A stretch of DNA of 64,000 nt from Virgibacillus ndiopensis (GTDB lineage Bacteria > Bacillota > Bacilli > Bacillales > Amphibacillaceae). Where the stretch lies: positions 1-64,000 of the forward strand of contig NZ_FZMZ01000003.1 in NCBI RefSeq assembly GCF_900187325.1, read 5' to 3'. Below are positions 17,456 through 26,262 of this stretch, piece by piece (position 1 is the stretch's first letter; the number at the start of each line of letters is the position of its first letter). The translations under genes and the position numbers were made by a program. The notes under the pieces are model-generated. The model saw nothing but the letters and a program-made list of their open reading frames with translations, searched no databases and was not told the DNA's origin.

Positions 17456-18946
17456 TTAGTCGCGATTTCTGCGTTTTTGAAAATTACCTTTTCGATTGCG
17501 ACCGCCTTGATTTCGTCCACCTTGAGAACGTCCACCTTGGCCACCACGTCCTTTTCCTTTACCATAATAATTTCGCTTATTGCCACCACGACGATTATTA
17601 TCTTTGCTACTTTTAGCCTTTTTCACACTAATTGGCTGTACAGAAGAAATTTGAACAGGTGTGTTTCTTCGTTCTTTCGTTAATAGCTTAAGCGCAGCAG
17701 CGATAATAGTAACTGAATCATTTTCTTGAAGCAATTCGCTTGCAGTTTGATGATATGAATTTAAATCTTTCATTTCAATTGTCTTTATAATTTTATCAAC
17801 CGTTACTTGTTGCTGGCCACGCTGTGCTTCTTGATTTGTTGGTGGCATAAGACGTTTCATTTTACTTTTTGTTACTTTTTCAATCAAATGTAAGTGTGCA
17901 ATTTCTCTAGGCGTAATAAATGATATAGCTTCTCCAGTACGTCCTGCACGGCCTGTACGACCAATTCGGTGTACATAGCTTTCTGGATCTTGAGGGATAT
18001 CAAAGTTGTATACATGCGTTACACCTGAAATGTCTAGACCACGGGCCGCAACATCTGTTGCAACTAGCACTTCTACGCGTCCATTTTTAAATTTATTTAA
18101 TACAGACATACGTTTACCTTGTGTAAGGTCTCCATGTATACCTTCTGCACGAAAGCCGCGAACTTGTAATCCTTCTGTTATTTCATCCACACGTTTTTTA
18201 GTTCTTGCAAAAATAATTGCCAACGCCGGCGCGTGAATATCCAAATGATTATTTAACGTATCAAACTTATACTTTTCCGGAACTTCCACAAAGTATTGAT
18301 CAATATTTTCAACAGTCATTTCTTTCGCTTTAACTTTGATTTCATCTGGGCTTTTCATCAAGGTATTTGCGATTTCACGAATTTCTTTAGGCATTGTTGC
18401 TGAAAATAACAATGTTTGTCTTTCTTCTGGAATTCCTTTTAGTATGTCGCGAATGTCGTCAATAAAACCCATATTTAACATTTCATCGGCTTCATCTAAT
18501 ACAGCAGTCTGTACATTATCTATACGAATTGTTTTTCTTCGCATATGGTCAAGTAAGCGACCTGGCGTTGCCACGACAATATGTGGACCATCCTTTAATG
18601 CACGAATTTGTCTTTCCATATGCTGCCCACCATAAACTGGCAATGTACGTAATCCCTTAAATTTACCTAAACGATTTATTTCTTCTGCAACCTGAATTGC
18701 TAGTTCACGTGTAGGGGCAACAACTAGCCCTTGAATTTTGCGGACAGTTTTATCAATCTTTTCGATCATTGGGATACCAAATGCAGCGGTTTTCCCAGTT
18801 CCAGTTTGTGCTTGTCCTATTACATCTTTCCCTTGCATAGCAAGTGGAATTGTCTGTGCTTGAATCGGTGTCGCTTCCTCAAAACCCATCTTTTCTAAAG
18901 CTTTCATTATAGGTTGAGAAACACCTAAATCATAAAATGTAGTCAC
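17456..18946 (-). CDS. cshA: DEAD-box RNA helicase CshA
   Basis: A 496-residue ATP-dependent RNA helicase taking part in RNA turnover and cold adaptation. Motifs in order: Q motif with [10 protein letters not shown], motif I AQTGTGKT, Ia PTRELA, II DEAD, III SAT, IV-VI with [19 protein letters not shown] and [11 protein letters not shown]. The C-terminal tail from about residue 440 is rich in Gly, Arg, Lys and Asn, an RNA-binding extension usual for CshA. GTG is the apparent start, with AAGGAG 12 bases upstream, somewhat far. A leader hairpin lies upstream (19035-19070). Confidence 0.96.
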   Translation of the reverse strand: MTTFYDLGVSQPIMKALEKMGFEEATPIQAQTIPLAMQGKDVIGQAQTGTGKTAAFGIPMIEKIDKTVRKIQGLVVAPTRELAIQVAEEINRLGKFKGLRTLPVYGGQHMERQIRALKDGPHIVVATPGRLLDHMRRKTIRIDNVQTAVLDEADEMLNMGFIDDIRDILKGIPEERQTLLFSATMPKEIREIANTLMKSPDEIKVKAKEMTVENIDQYFVEVPEKYKFDTLNNHLDIHAPALAIIFARTKKRVDEITEGLQVRGFRAEGIHGDLTQGKRMSVLNKFKNGRVEVLVATDVAARGLDISGVTHVYNFDIPQDPESYVHRIGRTGRAGRTGEAISFITPREIAHLHLIEKVTKSKMKRLMPPTNQEAQRGQQQVTVDKIIKTIEMKDLNSYHQTASELLQENDSVTIIAAALKLLTKERRNTPVQISSVQPISVKKAKSSKDNNRRGGNKRNYYGKGKGRGGQGGRSQGGRNQGGRNRKGNFQKRRNRD

Positions 18947-19034
18947 CTTAATAGTCTACTCCTTTTTTCCTTGAAAATTTATTCGCATGAACCAAAAGCT
19001 TATAGCTTATTTTGCGTATTATATATTTTTACCA

Positions 19035-19070
19035 TAAAAAAAGGCATCCTTCTTTCTTAGAAAGGGGGCC
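19035..19070 (-). promoter_or_regulatory. Hairpin with T-run in the cshA leader
   Basis: On the minus strand GGCCCCCTTTCT and AGAAAGAAGGATGCC can pair imperfectly and are followed by seven T, about 90 bases before the cshA start. There is no minus-strand gene upstream that would need a terminator: the next gene, at 19213, is on the plus strand. A transcription attenuator of cshA is therefore possible. Confidence 0.45.
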
Positions 19071-19212
19071 TCTCTTGAAAATTCATGCTTTAAATACCGG
19101 TTATCTTATCATAACATACATACCATAACGATATCTACTACTTCGTCAAATGATTTTTTATCGGTTGAATGGTAAAATAAATATAAGCAAGATCTTCAAG
19201 GGAGGTTTTTTT

Positions 19213-20115
19213 ATGCGTATTCCTCCGTTTAATCCATACATAGCGGTTGTAATTGGTGTAATTGCTGTATCTTCATCAGCAGTTCTAGTTAAATTAGCAG
19301 ACAGTTCACCAGCTCCTATTATTGCAAATTATCGTCTATTATTTGCCGTTATTATTATGGCACCGTATATTTTCATCAAGAATCGCCATGAATTTCGTTT
19401 GATTCAGAAAAGAGATTGGGTTCTTTGCATACTTGCCGGAATATTTTTGGCATGTCATTTTATTCTCTGGTTTGAATCGTTAAATTATACATCTGTAGCA
19501 AGCTCAGTTGTCCTTGTTACATTACAGCCTATCTTCGCTTTTTTAGGAACCTATTTGTTCTTTAAAGAACGTTTTTCTCCTGGTGCTGTCATTAGTATGG
19601 TCATCGCCTTGTTAGGTAGTGTCATCATCAGCTGGGGAGATTTCCAGATAAGCGGAATGGCTTTATTTGGTGATATTTTGGCTTTACTTGGTGCGGTTAC
19701 TGTAACTGCATACTTTTTATTGGGGCAAAACGTCAGAAAACGGCTATCTTTAATGACATATACCTTTGTAGTATATGGAATAAGCTCCATTACATTAATT
19801 CTATACAATATAATTTTACAGAATCCATTTTTCGGGTATCCCGCCGATAATTGGTGGGCTTTCCTTGCCCTTGCAATTATTCCAACGTTTTTCGGACATA
19901 CCTTATTCAATTGGGCAATTAAATGGGTGAGCACCTCCACTATATCAATGGGTATTGTGTTTGAACCGATTGGCGCATCAATCCTTGCTTACTTTATCCT
20001 TGATGAACAAATAACTGGGTCCCAATGGTTGGGTGGGACAATTGTATTATCAGGATTATTTTTATTTATCATGAGCACTTCGCGTAAACGAAAAGTAACA
20101 ATATCCCAGAAATAA
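19213..20115 (+). CDS. EamA/DMT family transporter
   Basis: A 300-residue membrane protein with ten hydrophobic segments in two EamA repeats (about residues 10-140 and 155-290). The family exports metabolites or amino acids; the substrate cannot be read from the sequence. The segment after the first repeat includes VTLQPIFAFLGTYLFFKERF and the second repeat FEPIGASILAYFILDEQI, the usual duplicated EamA motif. GGGAGG lies before this ATG; an upstream extension is discarded. Confidence 0.9.
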   Translation: MRIPPFNPYIAVVIGVIAVSSSAVLVKLADSSPAPIIANYRLLFAVIIMAPYIFIKNRHEFRLIQKRDWVLCILAGIFLACHFILWFESLNYTSVASSVVLVTLQPIFAFLGTYLFFKERFSPGAVISMVIALLGSVIISWGDFQISGMALFGDILALLGAVTVTAYFLLGQNVRKRLSLMTYTFVVYGISSITLILYNIILQNPFFGYPADNWWAFLALAIIPTFFGHTLFNWAIKWVSTSTISMGIVFEPIGASILAYFILDEQITGSQWLGGTIVLSGLFLFIMSTSRKRKVTISQK

Positions 20116-20203
20116 TAAGCGACTATATTATATTAAAAAAATTTACAAACATTGCTCCAAAACTGATATACTAAAACTATATTATTATAAAGTAGGTGAG
20201 GTC

Positions 20204-21061
20204 ATGCGTATCCAACTAATGACAGATGGTGGGGCCGATGTACCGAAAAAATTATCCGAATCATTAAACCTTATTGTTGTACCACTTTATTTGCATTTTC
20301 AAGAGGAACAATATAAAAGTGGTGTAGATATAGATTTACCGAGTTTTTATCAAAAAATTAAAAAGGAAAGCGATCTTCCTAGGTCTTCCGCACCTAGCCC
20401 AAATGATTTTTATGAGGCGTATAAACAGGTGGATCCAAACAAACCAATTATTATGCTAAGCCTAACCAAGGGTCTAAGCACTACTTATGAAAACGCGGTT
20501 AGCGGTAAAAATATGTTGCTTGAAGAACAACCTAACCGTCAAATCGAAGTAATAAATACGAAGACAGCTTCTGGCGGGCAAGCTCTTTTACTTCATGAGG
20601 CAAGAAAAAAAATAAATGAAAATTATTCATTTGAAGAGCTTATCAATCATCTCTATGAATGTGTTGATCATATCACAACATTATTCGTTTTAAAATCACT
20701 AGACAATTTAATTCGTGGCGGGCGTCTAGATAAAGTAAAAGGAGCAATTGCCAAAACACTCAACATTAAATTATTAATGCGTGGCAGTGAAGAAGGAACC
20801 ATTGAAGTTTCCGAAAAAGTTAGAGGTGACAAAAAATCTATTCGGCGTTTTATTGAACAGATTGGTGAATATACTAAAAATGTTGAAGATAAAGTGATTA
20901 CCTTGACACATTGTAATGCTGAAGAACGTGCGAAAAAGGTTCTGGCAGAAATACGAACTAAATATGCTTTTAAGGATGCTTATATCTCAGAAATGGGTCC
21001 ATTAATATCAACCTATGCTGGTGAAGGTGGACTAGTGATATCATTTTTTAAAGATCATTAA
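20204..21061 (+). CDS. DegV family fatty acid-binding protein
   Basis: A 285-residue DegV protein. Family members bind a fatty acid in a two-domain fold and several, such as FakB, present fatty acids to the kinase FakA. Seen here are the N-terminal MTDGGADVPK, RSSAPSPNDF, the ligand-contacting TKGLSTTYENA, and the C-terminal LDNLIRGGRLDKVKGA. No FakA gene is nearby. AGGTGAGG precedes the ATG. Confidence 0.92.
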   Translation: MRIQLMTDGGADVPKKLSESLNLIVVPLYLHFQEEQYKSGVDIDLPSFYQKIKKESDLPRSSAPSPNDFYEAYKQVDPNKPIIMLSLTKGLSTTYENAVSGKNMLLEEQPNRQIEVINTKTASGGQALLLHEARKKINENYSFEELINHLYECVDHITTLFVLKSLDNLIRGGRLDKVKGAIAKTLNIKLLMRGSEEGTIEVSEKVRGDKKSIRRFIEQIGEYTKNVEDKVITLTHCNAEERAKKVLAEIRTKYAFKDAYISEMGPLISTYAGEGGLVISFFKDH

Positions 21062-21097
21062 AGGAGTAGTAAATGGAGGGTTTACTACTCCTTTTCT
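21060..21097. terminator. Bidirectional terminator, DegV gene and esterase
   Basis: AAAGGAGTAGTAAA pairs perfectly with TTTACTACTCCTTT around a seven-base loop, followed by T-rich sequence. It overlaps the ends of both converging genes. Confidence 0.88.
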
Positions 21098-21780
21098 TTT
21101 GTTAAAAACTGATAAACCAGAGTATTCAATGTATCCTTATCATTCCCTAAACATATCAAGTGTCTTGATCGCTCGAAAAAAACGACTTCCTTCCGCTTTG
21201 ATATAATTTCCTTATCGAGAAAGTAAGCGGTTTTGTACGGAACCATCCCATCCTGTTGTCCCTGAGCAATCATTACAGGTGATTCCACATTTTTTAAGTA
21301 AGGTTTCGTGAATTTTACCAGTTTTAAAAACTCCAGATTTGCTTTGAAAGGTACTGTACCCAGCTTCCTTTTGTAATGCAAATACAATTTATTTTTTCCT
21401 AATTTCCCCTTAAAGCCATCAGCGACAACTTCTCCAATATCACGACAAATTTGTTTAAACGATAAATATTTTCCTGAAGTTGAAAGAAGCACTAATTTAT
21501 CCACCTTATATTTTGCAGCTAAATAGGAAGCAATCATACCGCCCATTGAAAACCCAATAAGGTACACCTCGTCATATTTTTCATTTAGCTTTTTGAGTGA
21601 ATCTTCTGCCGCTGTAATCCACTTTTTATGGGAGACATTTTCAAGTGCAAGCCTTCTTCCATGACCGGGAAGTGTAGGTACCTCTATATGCCAATTAGTA
21701 TGTTCTCCCAGGTAAGTTGATAAAGGTTCAACTTCATAAGGTCCCCCAGTATAGCCATGTAAAATTAAACATGCAATCAT
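21085..21780 (-). CDS. Alpha/beta hydrolase, carboxylesterase
   Basis: A 231-residue serine hydrolase like the Est30/YvaK carboxylesterases. It begins with the oxyanion segment LILHGYTGGP, has the nucleophile elbow IGFSMGGMIA (Ser about residue 93) and ends with SRHLICLGND, where the catalytic His lies. The catalytic Asp is probably in AQGQQDGMVPY. The start is the ATG after AGGAGA; nine upstream codons in the open frame are ignored. It stands alone. Confidence 0.88.
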   Translation of the reverse strand: MIACLILHGYTGGPYEVEPLSTYLGEHTNWHIEVPTLPGHGRRLALENVSHKKWITAAEDSLKKLNEKYDEVYLIGFSMGGMIASYLAAKYKVDKLVLLSTSGKYLSFKQICRDIGEVVADGFKGKLGKNKLYLHYKRKLGTVPFKANLEFLKLVKFTKPYLKNVESPVMIAQGQQDGMVPYKTAYFLDKEIISKRKEVVFFERSRHLICLGNDKDTLNTLVYQFLTKEKE

Positions 21781-22042
21781 ATAAATTCTCCTTAATCGTA
21801 AGGTCAAAAGGTTGCCAAATTAGTTACAAGCATACGAGAGATTCGTTGCTAATCATTGGGCGACCTTTTGAACATCTTCTAATGTTCTTTTACCTTCTTT
21901 TACCCGTTTTTTACAAGGAATATTACCTGCAATAACTTATTCATTGTTAATCAGTTACCATCATTGGAGATTTTCCCCAACAGAAATTACTTAAATAGCT
22001 GATAAGCATTTACTCCGCCATCAGCATATTTAAGTAATAGTT

Positions 22043-22405
22043 TTACATGTTTTTCATAATTGAGCCAAATTGTTTTACTACTGGTGATACTTGTTGAACT
22101 GTATTGGCCAGTTTTCCAACAGTTGAGAACATTTTATCAAGATCCATTTGTCCATTTTTATCTTGGAAATAAGAAAAAAGACCATTTGTCTTTTGTGGTG
22201 GATATGGCGTTAGATTTGGCTGCATATTGACGTACCAATCATTTGGTTGTTTTGGTTTAGCAAAATGTTCAAAGGGCGTTTTATAAATTGGTGGATTTTG
22301 AGGTTGATACTGCGAATAATTTCCTTGTTGTGGATGCATATAAAAATTACCATGATAAGTATTGTACTGAAAGGGATCATTATAATAGTAAGGCCTATTA
22401 AACAT
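22043..22405 (-). CDS. YppG-like small protein
   Basis: A 120-residue protein rich in Tyr, Gln, Asn and Pro in its first half (FNRPYYYNDPFQYNTYHG) and with a conserved C-terminal segment FSYFQDKNGQMDLDKMFSTV, as in the YppG family of Bacillaceae. Such coat-like composition is seen in spore-associated proteins; a spore role is inference. AGAGGTG lies seven bases before this ATG. An inverted repeat after the gene (about 21990-22030) lacks a T-run. Confidence 0.7.
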   Translation of the reverse strand: MFNRPYYYNDPFQYNTYHGNFYMHPQQGNYSQYQPQNPPIYKTPFEHFAKPKQPNDWYVNMQPNLTPYPPQKTNGLFSYFQDKNGQMDLDKMFSTVGKLANTVQQVSPVVKQFGSIMKNM

Positions 22406-22477
22406 AGCAATACACCTCTTTTGCACTTTCTTATATTTACAATATGCAACTATACCCTCTAGTGTGTTTTATGAAAT

Positions 22478-22741
22478 TTAATCATTATTCCCAAAACCAG
22501 TGTTTCTGATTTCTAACGCATGTTTAATTTTATTTAGTTGTAAGCCCAGGATTGGATCTCCATCTATAAATGTTGCTGGTGTAGCGAATATCCCTTTATC
22601 TTGCAATTCTTTCATAAATTTAGGGTTTTCGATAACATTTTTCTTCTTATAATCTATTTCCCAATCATCCAATTGTTCCAATAGCTTTTTATTACGCTTA
22701 CTGTTTCCACCTATATAAATTAAAACTTCTTTTTTGCTCAT
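22478..22741 (-). CDS. Glutaredoxin/thioredoxin-fold protein without active-site cysteines
   Basis: An 87-residue protein with glutaredoxin-like layout: strand VLIYIGG, helix NKKLLEQLDDW, then the cis-proline segment FATPATFIDGDPILGL (about residues 52-67). Where glutaredoxins have CPxC it has GGNS, and no cysteine occurs at all, so redox catalysis is unlikely. It could bind a partner or be a divergent ArsC-like or Grx-like protein. AGGAGG precedes the ATG. Confidence 0.75.
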   Translation of the reverse strand: MSKKEVLIYIGGNSKRNKKLLEQLDDWEIDYKKKNVIENPKFMKELQDKGIFATPATFIDGDPILGLQLNKIKHALEIRNTGFGNND

Positions 22742-22835
22742 TGATGTTTTCCTCCTAAGGAGATTTATACCTAATAATTACCCAGCAATGTAACAGATTA
22801 AACATGAATATTACAATTTTGTTACGATATGTTAA

Positions 22836-22892
22836 AATAAAAATTCCGCTGCCAAATAACAGTTTCTTTATTGTTATTTAAGCAAGCGGAAC
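22836..22892 (-). terminator. Terminator after the decayed yhfK-like gene
   Basis: On the minus strand TTCCGCT and AAATAACA pair with TGTTATTT and AGCGGAA in a long interrupted stem, followed by TTTTTATTTT. Confidence 0.8.
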
Positions 22893-22912
22893 TGTGTTTT
22901 TACTTTTAATTA

Positions 22913-23207
22913 CTAGAGAAAAATTTTATCAATAGGAGTGGGACCTTCTATTAATTCAAAGCATTTATTCTCAGCTCTAGGAACTGTTAATAAATAGACT
23001 AGTACTGCAGCCACATCTTCACGAGGGATTGAACCGAATCCCTTCTAAATCCGCAAGCACTGTTTTTGCACCCATTTGTTCAAAAAATGGTAACTGTTCT
23101 GTATTACGTACCAGCTACAGGTTCGTGTTCTGCTTCCATTAGTTTTTTAATAATTTGTTTCCCAACTTGTCCGTTAGCACCTATAACTAGCACACGCGTA
23201 TTTACAT
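22913..23207 (-). pseudogene. Remnant of an NAD(P)-binding YhfK-like gene
   Basis: Minus-strand translation gives RVLVIGANGQVGKQIIKK (a Rossmann GxxGxxG start), then a stop after EPVAGT. Another frame continues with EQMGAKTVLADLEG, and then PSREDVAAVLVYLLT and CFELIEGPTPIDKI, which belong to the C terminus. Intact YhfK-like proteins have about 210 residues; here the middle of roughly 120 is gone and at least two frameshifts or stops are present. The start region is also damaged. It retains its own terminator and a structured leader upstream. Confidence 0.82.
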
Positions 23208-23237
23208 ACCTTTATTCACTCTTTACTATAACCATTA

Positions 23238-23281
23238 CAAAAAGCAAAACACTTTATCTAAAATAGACAAAGCATTTTGCT
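23238..23281 (-). terminator. Long terminator hairpin before the yhfK-like remnant
   Basis: On the minus strand AGCAAAATGCTTTGTCTA pairs over all 18 positions, with some G-U pairs, with TAGATAAAGTGTTTTGCT around a three-base loop, followed by TTTTTG. It lies about 30 bases before the remnant and about 170 bases after marR. It is either the marR terminator or the expression platform of the structured leader. Confidence 0.85.
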
Positions 23282-23350
23282 CTTCTGTGAGGTTTCCCTC
23301 CTCAAAAGGGCATAAGCCTACCGAATAGCTTATGCATATAGTTGTAGAGC
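23279..23350 (-). ncRNA. Candidate riboswitch-like three-way junction
   Basis: On the minus strand a five-bp closing helix (GCTCT 23346-23350 with AGAGC 23279-23283) encloses a perfect 8-bp hairpin (GCATAAGC / GCTTATGC, 23310-23335) and a 5-bp hairpin (TGAGG / CCTCA, 23288-23304, loop AGGGAAA). The 3' strand of the closing helix shares three bases with the 5' arm of the terminator at 23238-23281, so the two can compete. I do not recognise a known riboswitch class. Only one sequence is available, so no covariation support exists. Confidence 0.4.
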
Positions 23351-23447
23351 AGAGACATCCCATATCCCTTTATTATCATAACTACTTTTTTCATCCCTTG
23401 CTATGACATAAATCACAGCTAAAAGAAATTTTTTAAACCATTTTAAA

Positions 23448-23912
23448 TTAAATTTTTCGTAACGATAATCCTAATTTCTTTAACAAAACAACCGCCTGCT
23501 CTCTCTCTTCTTGATTTAATCCACTCATTAATTCCTCAATGCGTTGCCAATGATCCGGGAAAATTATGTCTAATAGCTCCCGTCCCTTTTCTGAAATTGA
23601 TGCAAAGGTAATTCTTCGGTCTCGTGGAGAAGATTTCCGTACTAAATAATCTCTTTTTTCCAATTTATCTACGACATATGTAATACTTCCACTAGCAAGT
23701 AAAATCTTCTCACCAATTTTTTGCAAAGGTTGATCACCTTTATGATACAAAAGTTCTAGTACTGCAAAATCGGTTAGATTCAACCCTCTTGATTGAATAT
23801 CCTCCTCTACTTTCTGCATAATAACGCGATATGCTTTTGATAATACAACAAAAAGTTTTAATGAAGTGTCCTGTTTTTTCGCTAACAAAGTACTATTTTC
23901 TTTAGTTACCAA
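23448..23912 (-). CDS. MarR family transcriptional regulator (MhqR-like)
   Basis: A 154-residue winged-helix regulator. LNLTDFAVLELLYHKGDQPLQ and LLASGSITYVVDKLEKRDYL mark the DNA-binding domain (about residues 45-105) and RKSSPRDRR the wing. It resembles B. subtilis MhqR, the quinone-responsive repressor. It has no cysteine, so direct thiol sensing is unlikely. The start is TTG after GGGTG. No obvious target operon is adjacent other than the decayed yhfK-like gene downstream. Confidence 0.88.
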   Translation of the reverse strand: MVTKENSTLLAKKQDTSLKLFVVLSKAYRVIMQKVEEDIQSRGLNLTDFAVLELLYHKGDQPLQKIGEKILLASGSITYVVDKLEKRDYLVRKSSPRDRRITFASISEKGRELLDIIFPDHWQRIEELMSGLNQEEREQAVVLLKKLGLSLRKI

Positions 23913-23965
23913 CTATATGTCACCCTACTTTCGTCCTACAACATTTATTTAATTATACCATGAAC

Positions 23966-24865
23966 TCACAAGCCCGTATTCTTTTTTACCATCCGAATAT
24001 GGCTAGGAAGGATTGTTATTTCGGATGGGGTCGTGCCATTTATTTCTCCGTCCATATCGATTGCTTTGTTTGCAGTCGTTGCGATAGTCAGTTCTTTCAC
24101 TTGAAAATAATTTAATTCGGTTAGCGGGTCCAAACGGTTATTTGGGCGGTCTAATGTTAGTAACTCTTTAAACGATGCTAATGATGAGTTTTTTACAATT
24201 AATACATCAAGCAACCCATCGTTTGGATTGATTGATGGAATCGGAAGCTGCTTAGTACCAATATATCTTCCGTTTAATACTAATATCATTACCGCTTCCC
24301 CTTCATACGTCTCCTCAACAGTTTTAATTTTGTATGAAAATGGTTCAGTTTGGTTTACTGTTTTAATTGTACTCATAAAGTAACTAAGTACTCCAAGTGA
24401 TTTCTTTTGAGTTTCGTCAATATTTAAAGAAGTATCTGATACTAATCCAATTCCCCAAAAGTTTAAAAAATACCGTTCATCTGTTTTACCAAGGTCAACA
24501 GGTATAATTTCACCGTTAATAATGGCCTCCGCTGCTTGATTTAGATTTTGAGGCATCTGTAACATCCGACCAAAGTCATTACAGGTCCCTGCTGGTAAAA
24601 TAGCGATGACCGGTCTAATTTCAAGATTAGCTATACTGTTCATGCATTCGTGAACCGTCCCATCACCACCCATAATGATGATAATGTCAACATCACTTGC
24701 ATATTCTATACAACAATTTTTTACCTCCTCTAGTGTTTCCGTCTGCATGATTATTAATTTTTTAATTGATTGCGTTAGTATTGGTAATGTTTGGGCTAGT
24801 TTTTGTTTTAAATCTTTATTTCCAGCATTTCCGTTGAATAGGAATAACGCTTTTTCGTATTTCAC
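23966..24865 (-). CDS. Diacylglycerol/lipid kinase family protein
   Basis: A 299-residue DagK catalytic-domain protein (YegS/DgkB-like). It has the nucleotide-binding GGDGTVHECMNSI (about residue 60), LPAGTCNDFGRML and a C-terminal beta-rich half ending with DMDGEINGTTPSEI. It probably phosphorylates a lipid alcohol at the membrane. GTG is chosen as start because GGAGG is eight bases upstream and inside the longer ATG/TTG frame. Confidence 0.88.
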   Translation of the reverse strand: MKYEKALFLFNGNAGNKDLKQKLAQTLPILTQSIKKLIIMQTETLEEVKNCCIEYASDVDIIIIMGGDGTVHECMNSIANLEIRPVIAILPAGTCNDFGRMLQMPQNLNQAAEAIINGEIIPVDLGKTDERYFLNFWGIGLVSDTSLNIDETQKKSLGVLSYFMSTIKTVNQTEPFSYKIKTVEETYEGEAVMILVLNGRYIGTKQLPIPSINPNDGLLDVLIVKNSSLASFKELLTLDRPNNRLDPLTELNYFQVKELTIATTANKAIDMDGEINGTTPSEITILPSHIRMVKKNTGL

Positions 24866-25120
24866 ATGCGTAACCTCCATCAAAATTAATCTGTTACTCT
24901 ATGTAATTGCCTTTTTTATCTTCCCAAAACCTAAATATACTTTTGAAAAATCCCCTCAGATAACACAATTGAGTATAAAGTTATACTTTTTAATAGTATT
25001 TTAAATAAAAAACGTAAATCTGATGTAAATTTTTAAAAATAGTCTAGCATTTTTGACCTAAATGTTATTTAATAATAGTGAAGGATTTATAAATTTTTGA
25101 CAATACACAGGAGGGTCAAG

Positions 25121-26047
25121 ATGAAAAAACTTTACAGTCTATTGCTCGTGTTAGGCTTAGCTCTGGTACTTGCAGCTTGTGGCAGTTCTGATGAAGGGGA
25201 TTCAGCTGAAAAGAAAGAAGAAGGAAGCGAATCACCAGATACTATTGTTATGGGATTTGTTCCATCACAGGACTCTGACACAATCGCTGATACGGTAAAA
25301 CCTTTGGCAGATGAGCTATCTGAGGTATTAGGTAAGCCGGTAGAAGGAAAAGTTATGGTAGACTACAATTCTTTAGTAGAGGCAATGGGAGCTAACCAAG
25401 TACAAATTGGGTTTATTCCAGCTTTTGGTTATGTATTAGCAAACGAGCAATACGGAGTTGAAGTAATTCTTAAATCAGAGCGTTACGGATCAGGTACATA
25501 TAAGGCACAATACGTTGTTCGTGCTGATTCAGGTATTGAAGACCTAGAAGATTTAAAGGGTAAAAGATGGGCGTATGCGGATAAGGGATCAACTTCCGGC
25601 TATCTATTCCCAGCAAACCAATTAATGAAGAAATTCGACTATGATTCTGCAACAGCATTAGAAACAGACTTCTTCTCTAATACTTTGCAAGCTGGCGGAC
25701 ACGACTCAGCTGCAATCGCTGTATATGAAGGTGATGCTGATGTAGCGACAACCTTTGACGATGTCCGAACAGAACTTAAAGGTGAGTATCCAGATGTTAT
25801 GGATAAATTAAAAATAATTGGCTATACAGAAGAAATTCCAAATGATACTATCTCCGTGACAAAAGAATTAGATGATGAATTAGTACAAAAAATTAAAGAT
25901 GCTTTCCTAGGTTTTAATGAAAATGAAGACATGATTAAAATTATGAACGAGGTATACAACTGGGATGCTATCATTGAAGCATCTGATGAGGAATATAAAG
26001 TAGTAAAAGATACGTATCAAAAGTTCAAAGACAACATTGAACTTTAA
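25121..26047 (+). CDS. phnD: Phosphonate-type ABC transporter substrate-binding lipoprotein
   Basis: A 308-residue PhnD-family binding protein. The signal peptide ends with LVLAACGSS (lipobox). The mature part has GFVPSQDSDTIADTVKP and GSTSGYLFPANQLM, the ligand-binding loop of PhnD/PtxB proteins, where the oxyanion is held by Ser and Thr. Ligand could be phosphonate, phosphite or phosphate. GGAGGG is before this ATG; the upstream eight codons are excluded. It is followed by a terminator, so it is probably made in excess over the membrane parts. Confidence 0.93.
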   Translation: MKKLYSLLLVLGLALVLAACGSSDEGDSAEKKEEGSESPDTIVMGFVPSQDSDTIADTVKPLADELSEVLGKPVEGKVMVDYNSLVEAMGANQVQIGFIPAFGYVLANEQYGVEVILKSERYGSGTYKAQYVVRADSGIEDLEDLKGKRWAYADKGSTSGYLFPANQLMKKFDYDSATALETDFFSNTLQAGGHDSAAIAVYEGDADVATTFDDVRTELKGEYPDVMDKLKIIGYTEEIPNDTISVTKELDDELVQKIKDAFLGFNENEDMIKIMNEVYNWDAIIEASDEEYKVVKDTYQKFKDNIEL

Positions 26048-26093
26048 TAGTTTAGAATTTTATAGCTTAATAGCAATAAGAATACTTTGAGGT

Positions 26094-26122
26094 GGGGGAG
26101 TTATTTAATCTCCCCCTTTTTC
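26094..26122 (+). terminator. Terminator between phnD and phnC
   Basis: A seven-bp G-C rich stem (GGGGGAG / CTCCCCC), nine-base loop and five T. Read-through would set a lower level of phnC-phnE-phnE than of phnD. Confidence 0.85.
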
Positions 26123-26262
26123 TAAGTTTAGGAACAAAAACAAACACACACAAATAAAGTGGCATTTTAGCCAAACATTCAGCTATACGTTGTTTTAATT
26201 TATACTTTCTAACTTACGACATGTAAATAACCCTGATTCTGTAATGGAGGAAATAGCATATT

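Noticed and set aside
23341-23447. T-box leader upstream of the yhfK-like remnant
   Set aside because: Some stem I-like purine stretches occur, but the conserved GGGTGGnACCGCG T-box bulge is absent.
24990-25110. PhoP box or other phosphate-control site before phnD
   Set aside because: No convincing series of TTAACA-like repeats with 11-base period; AT-rich noise only.
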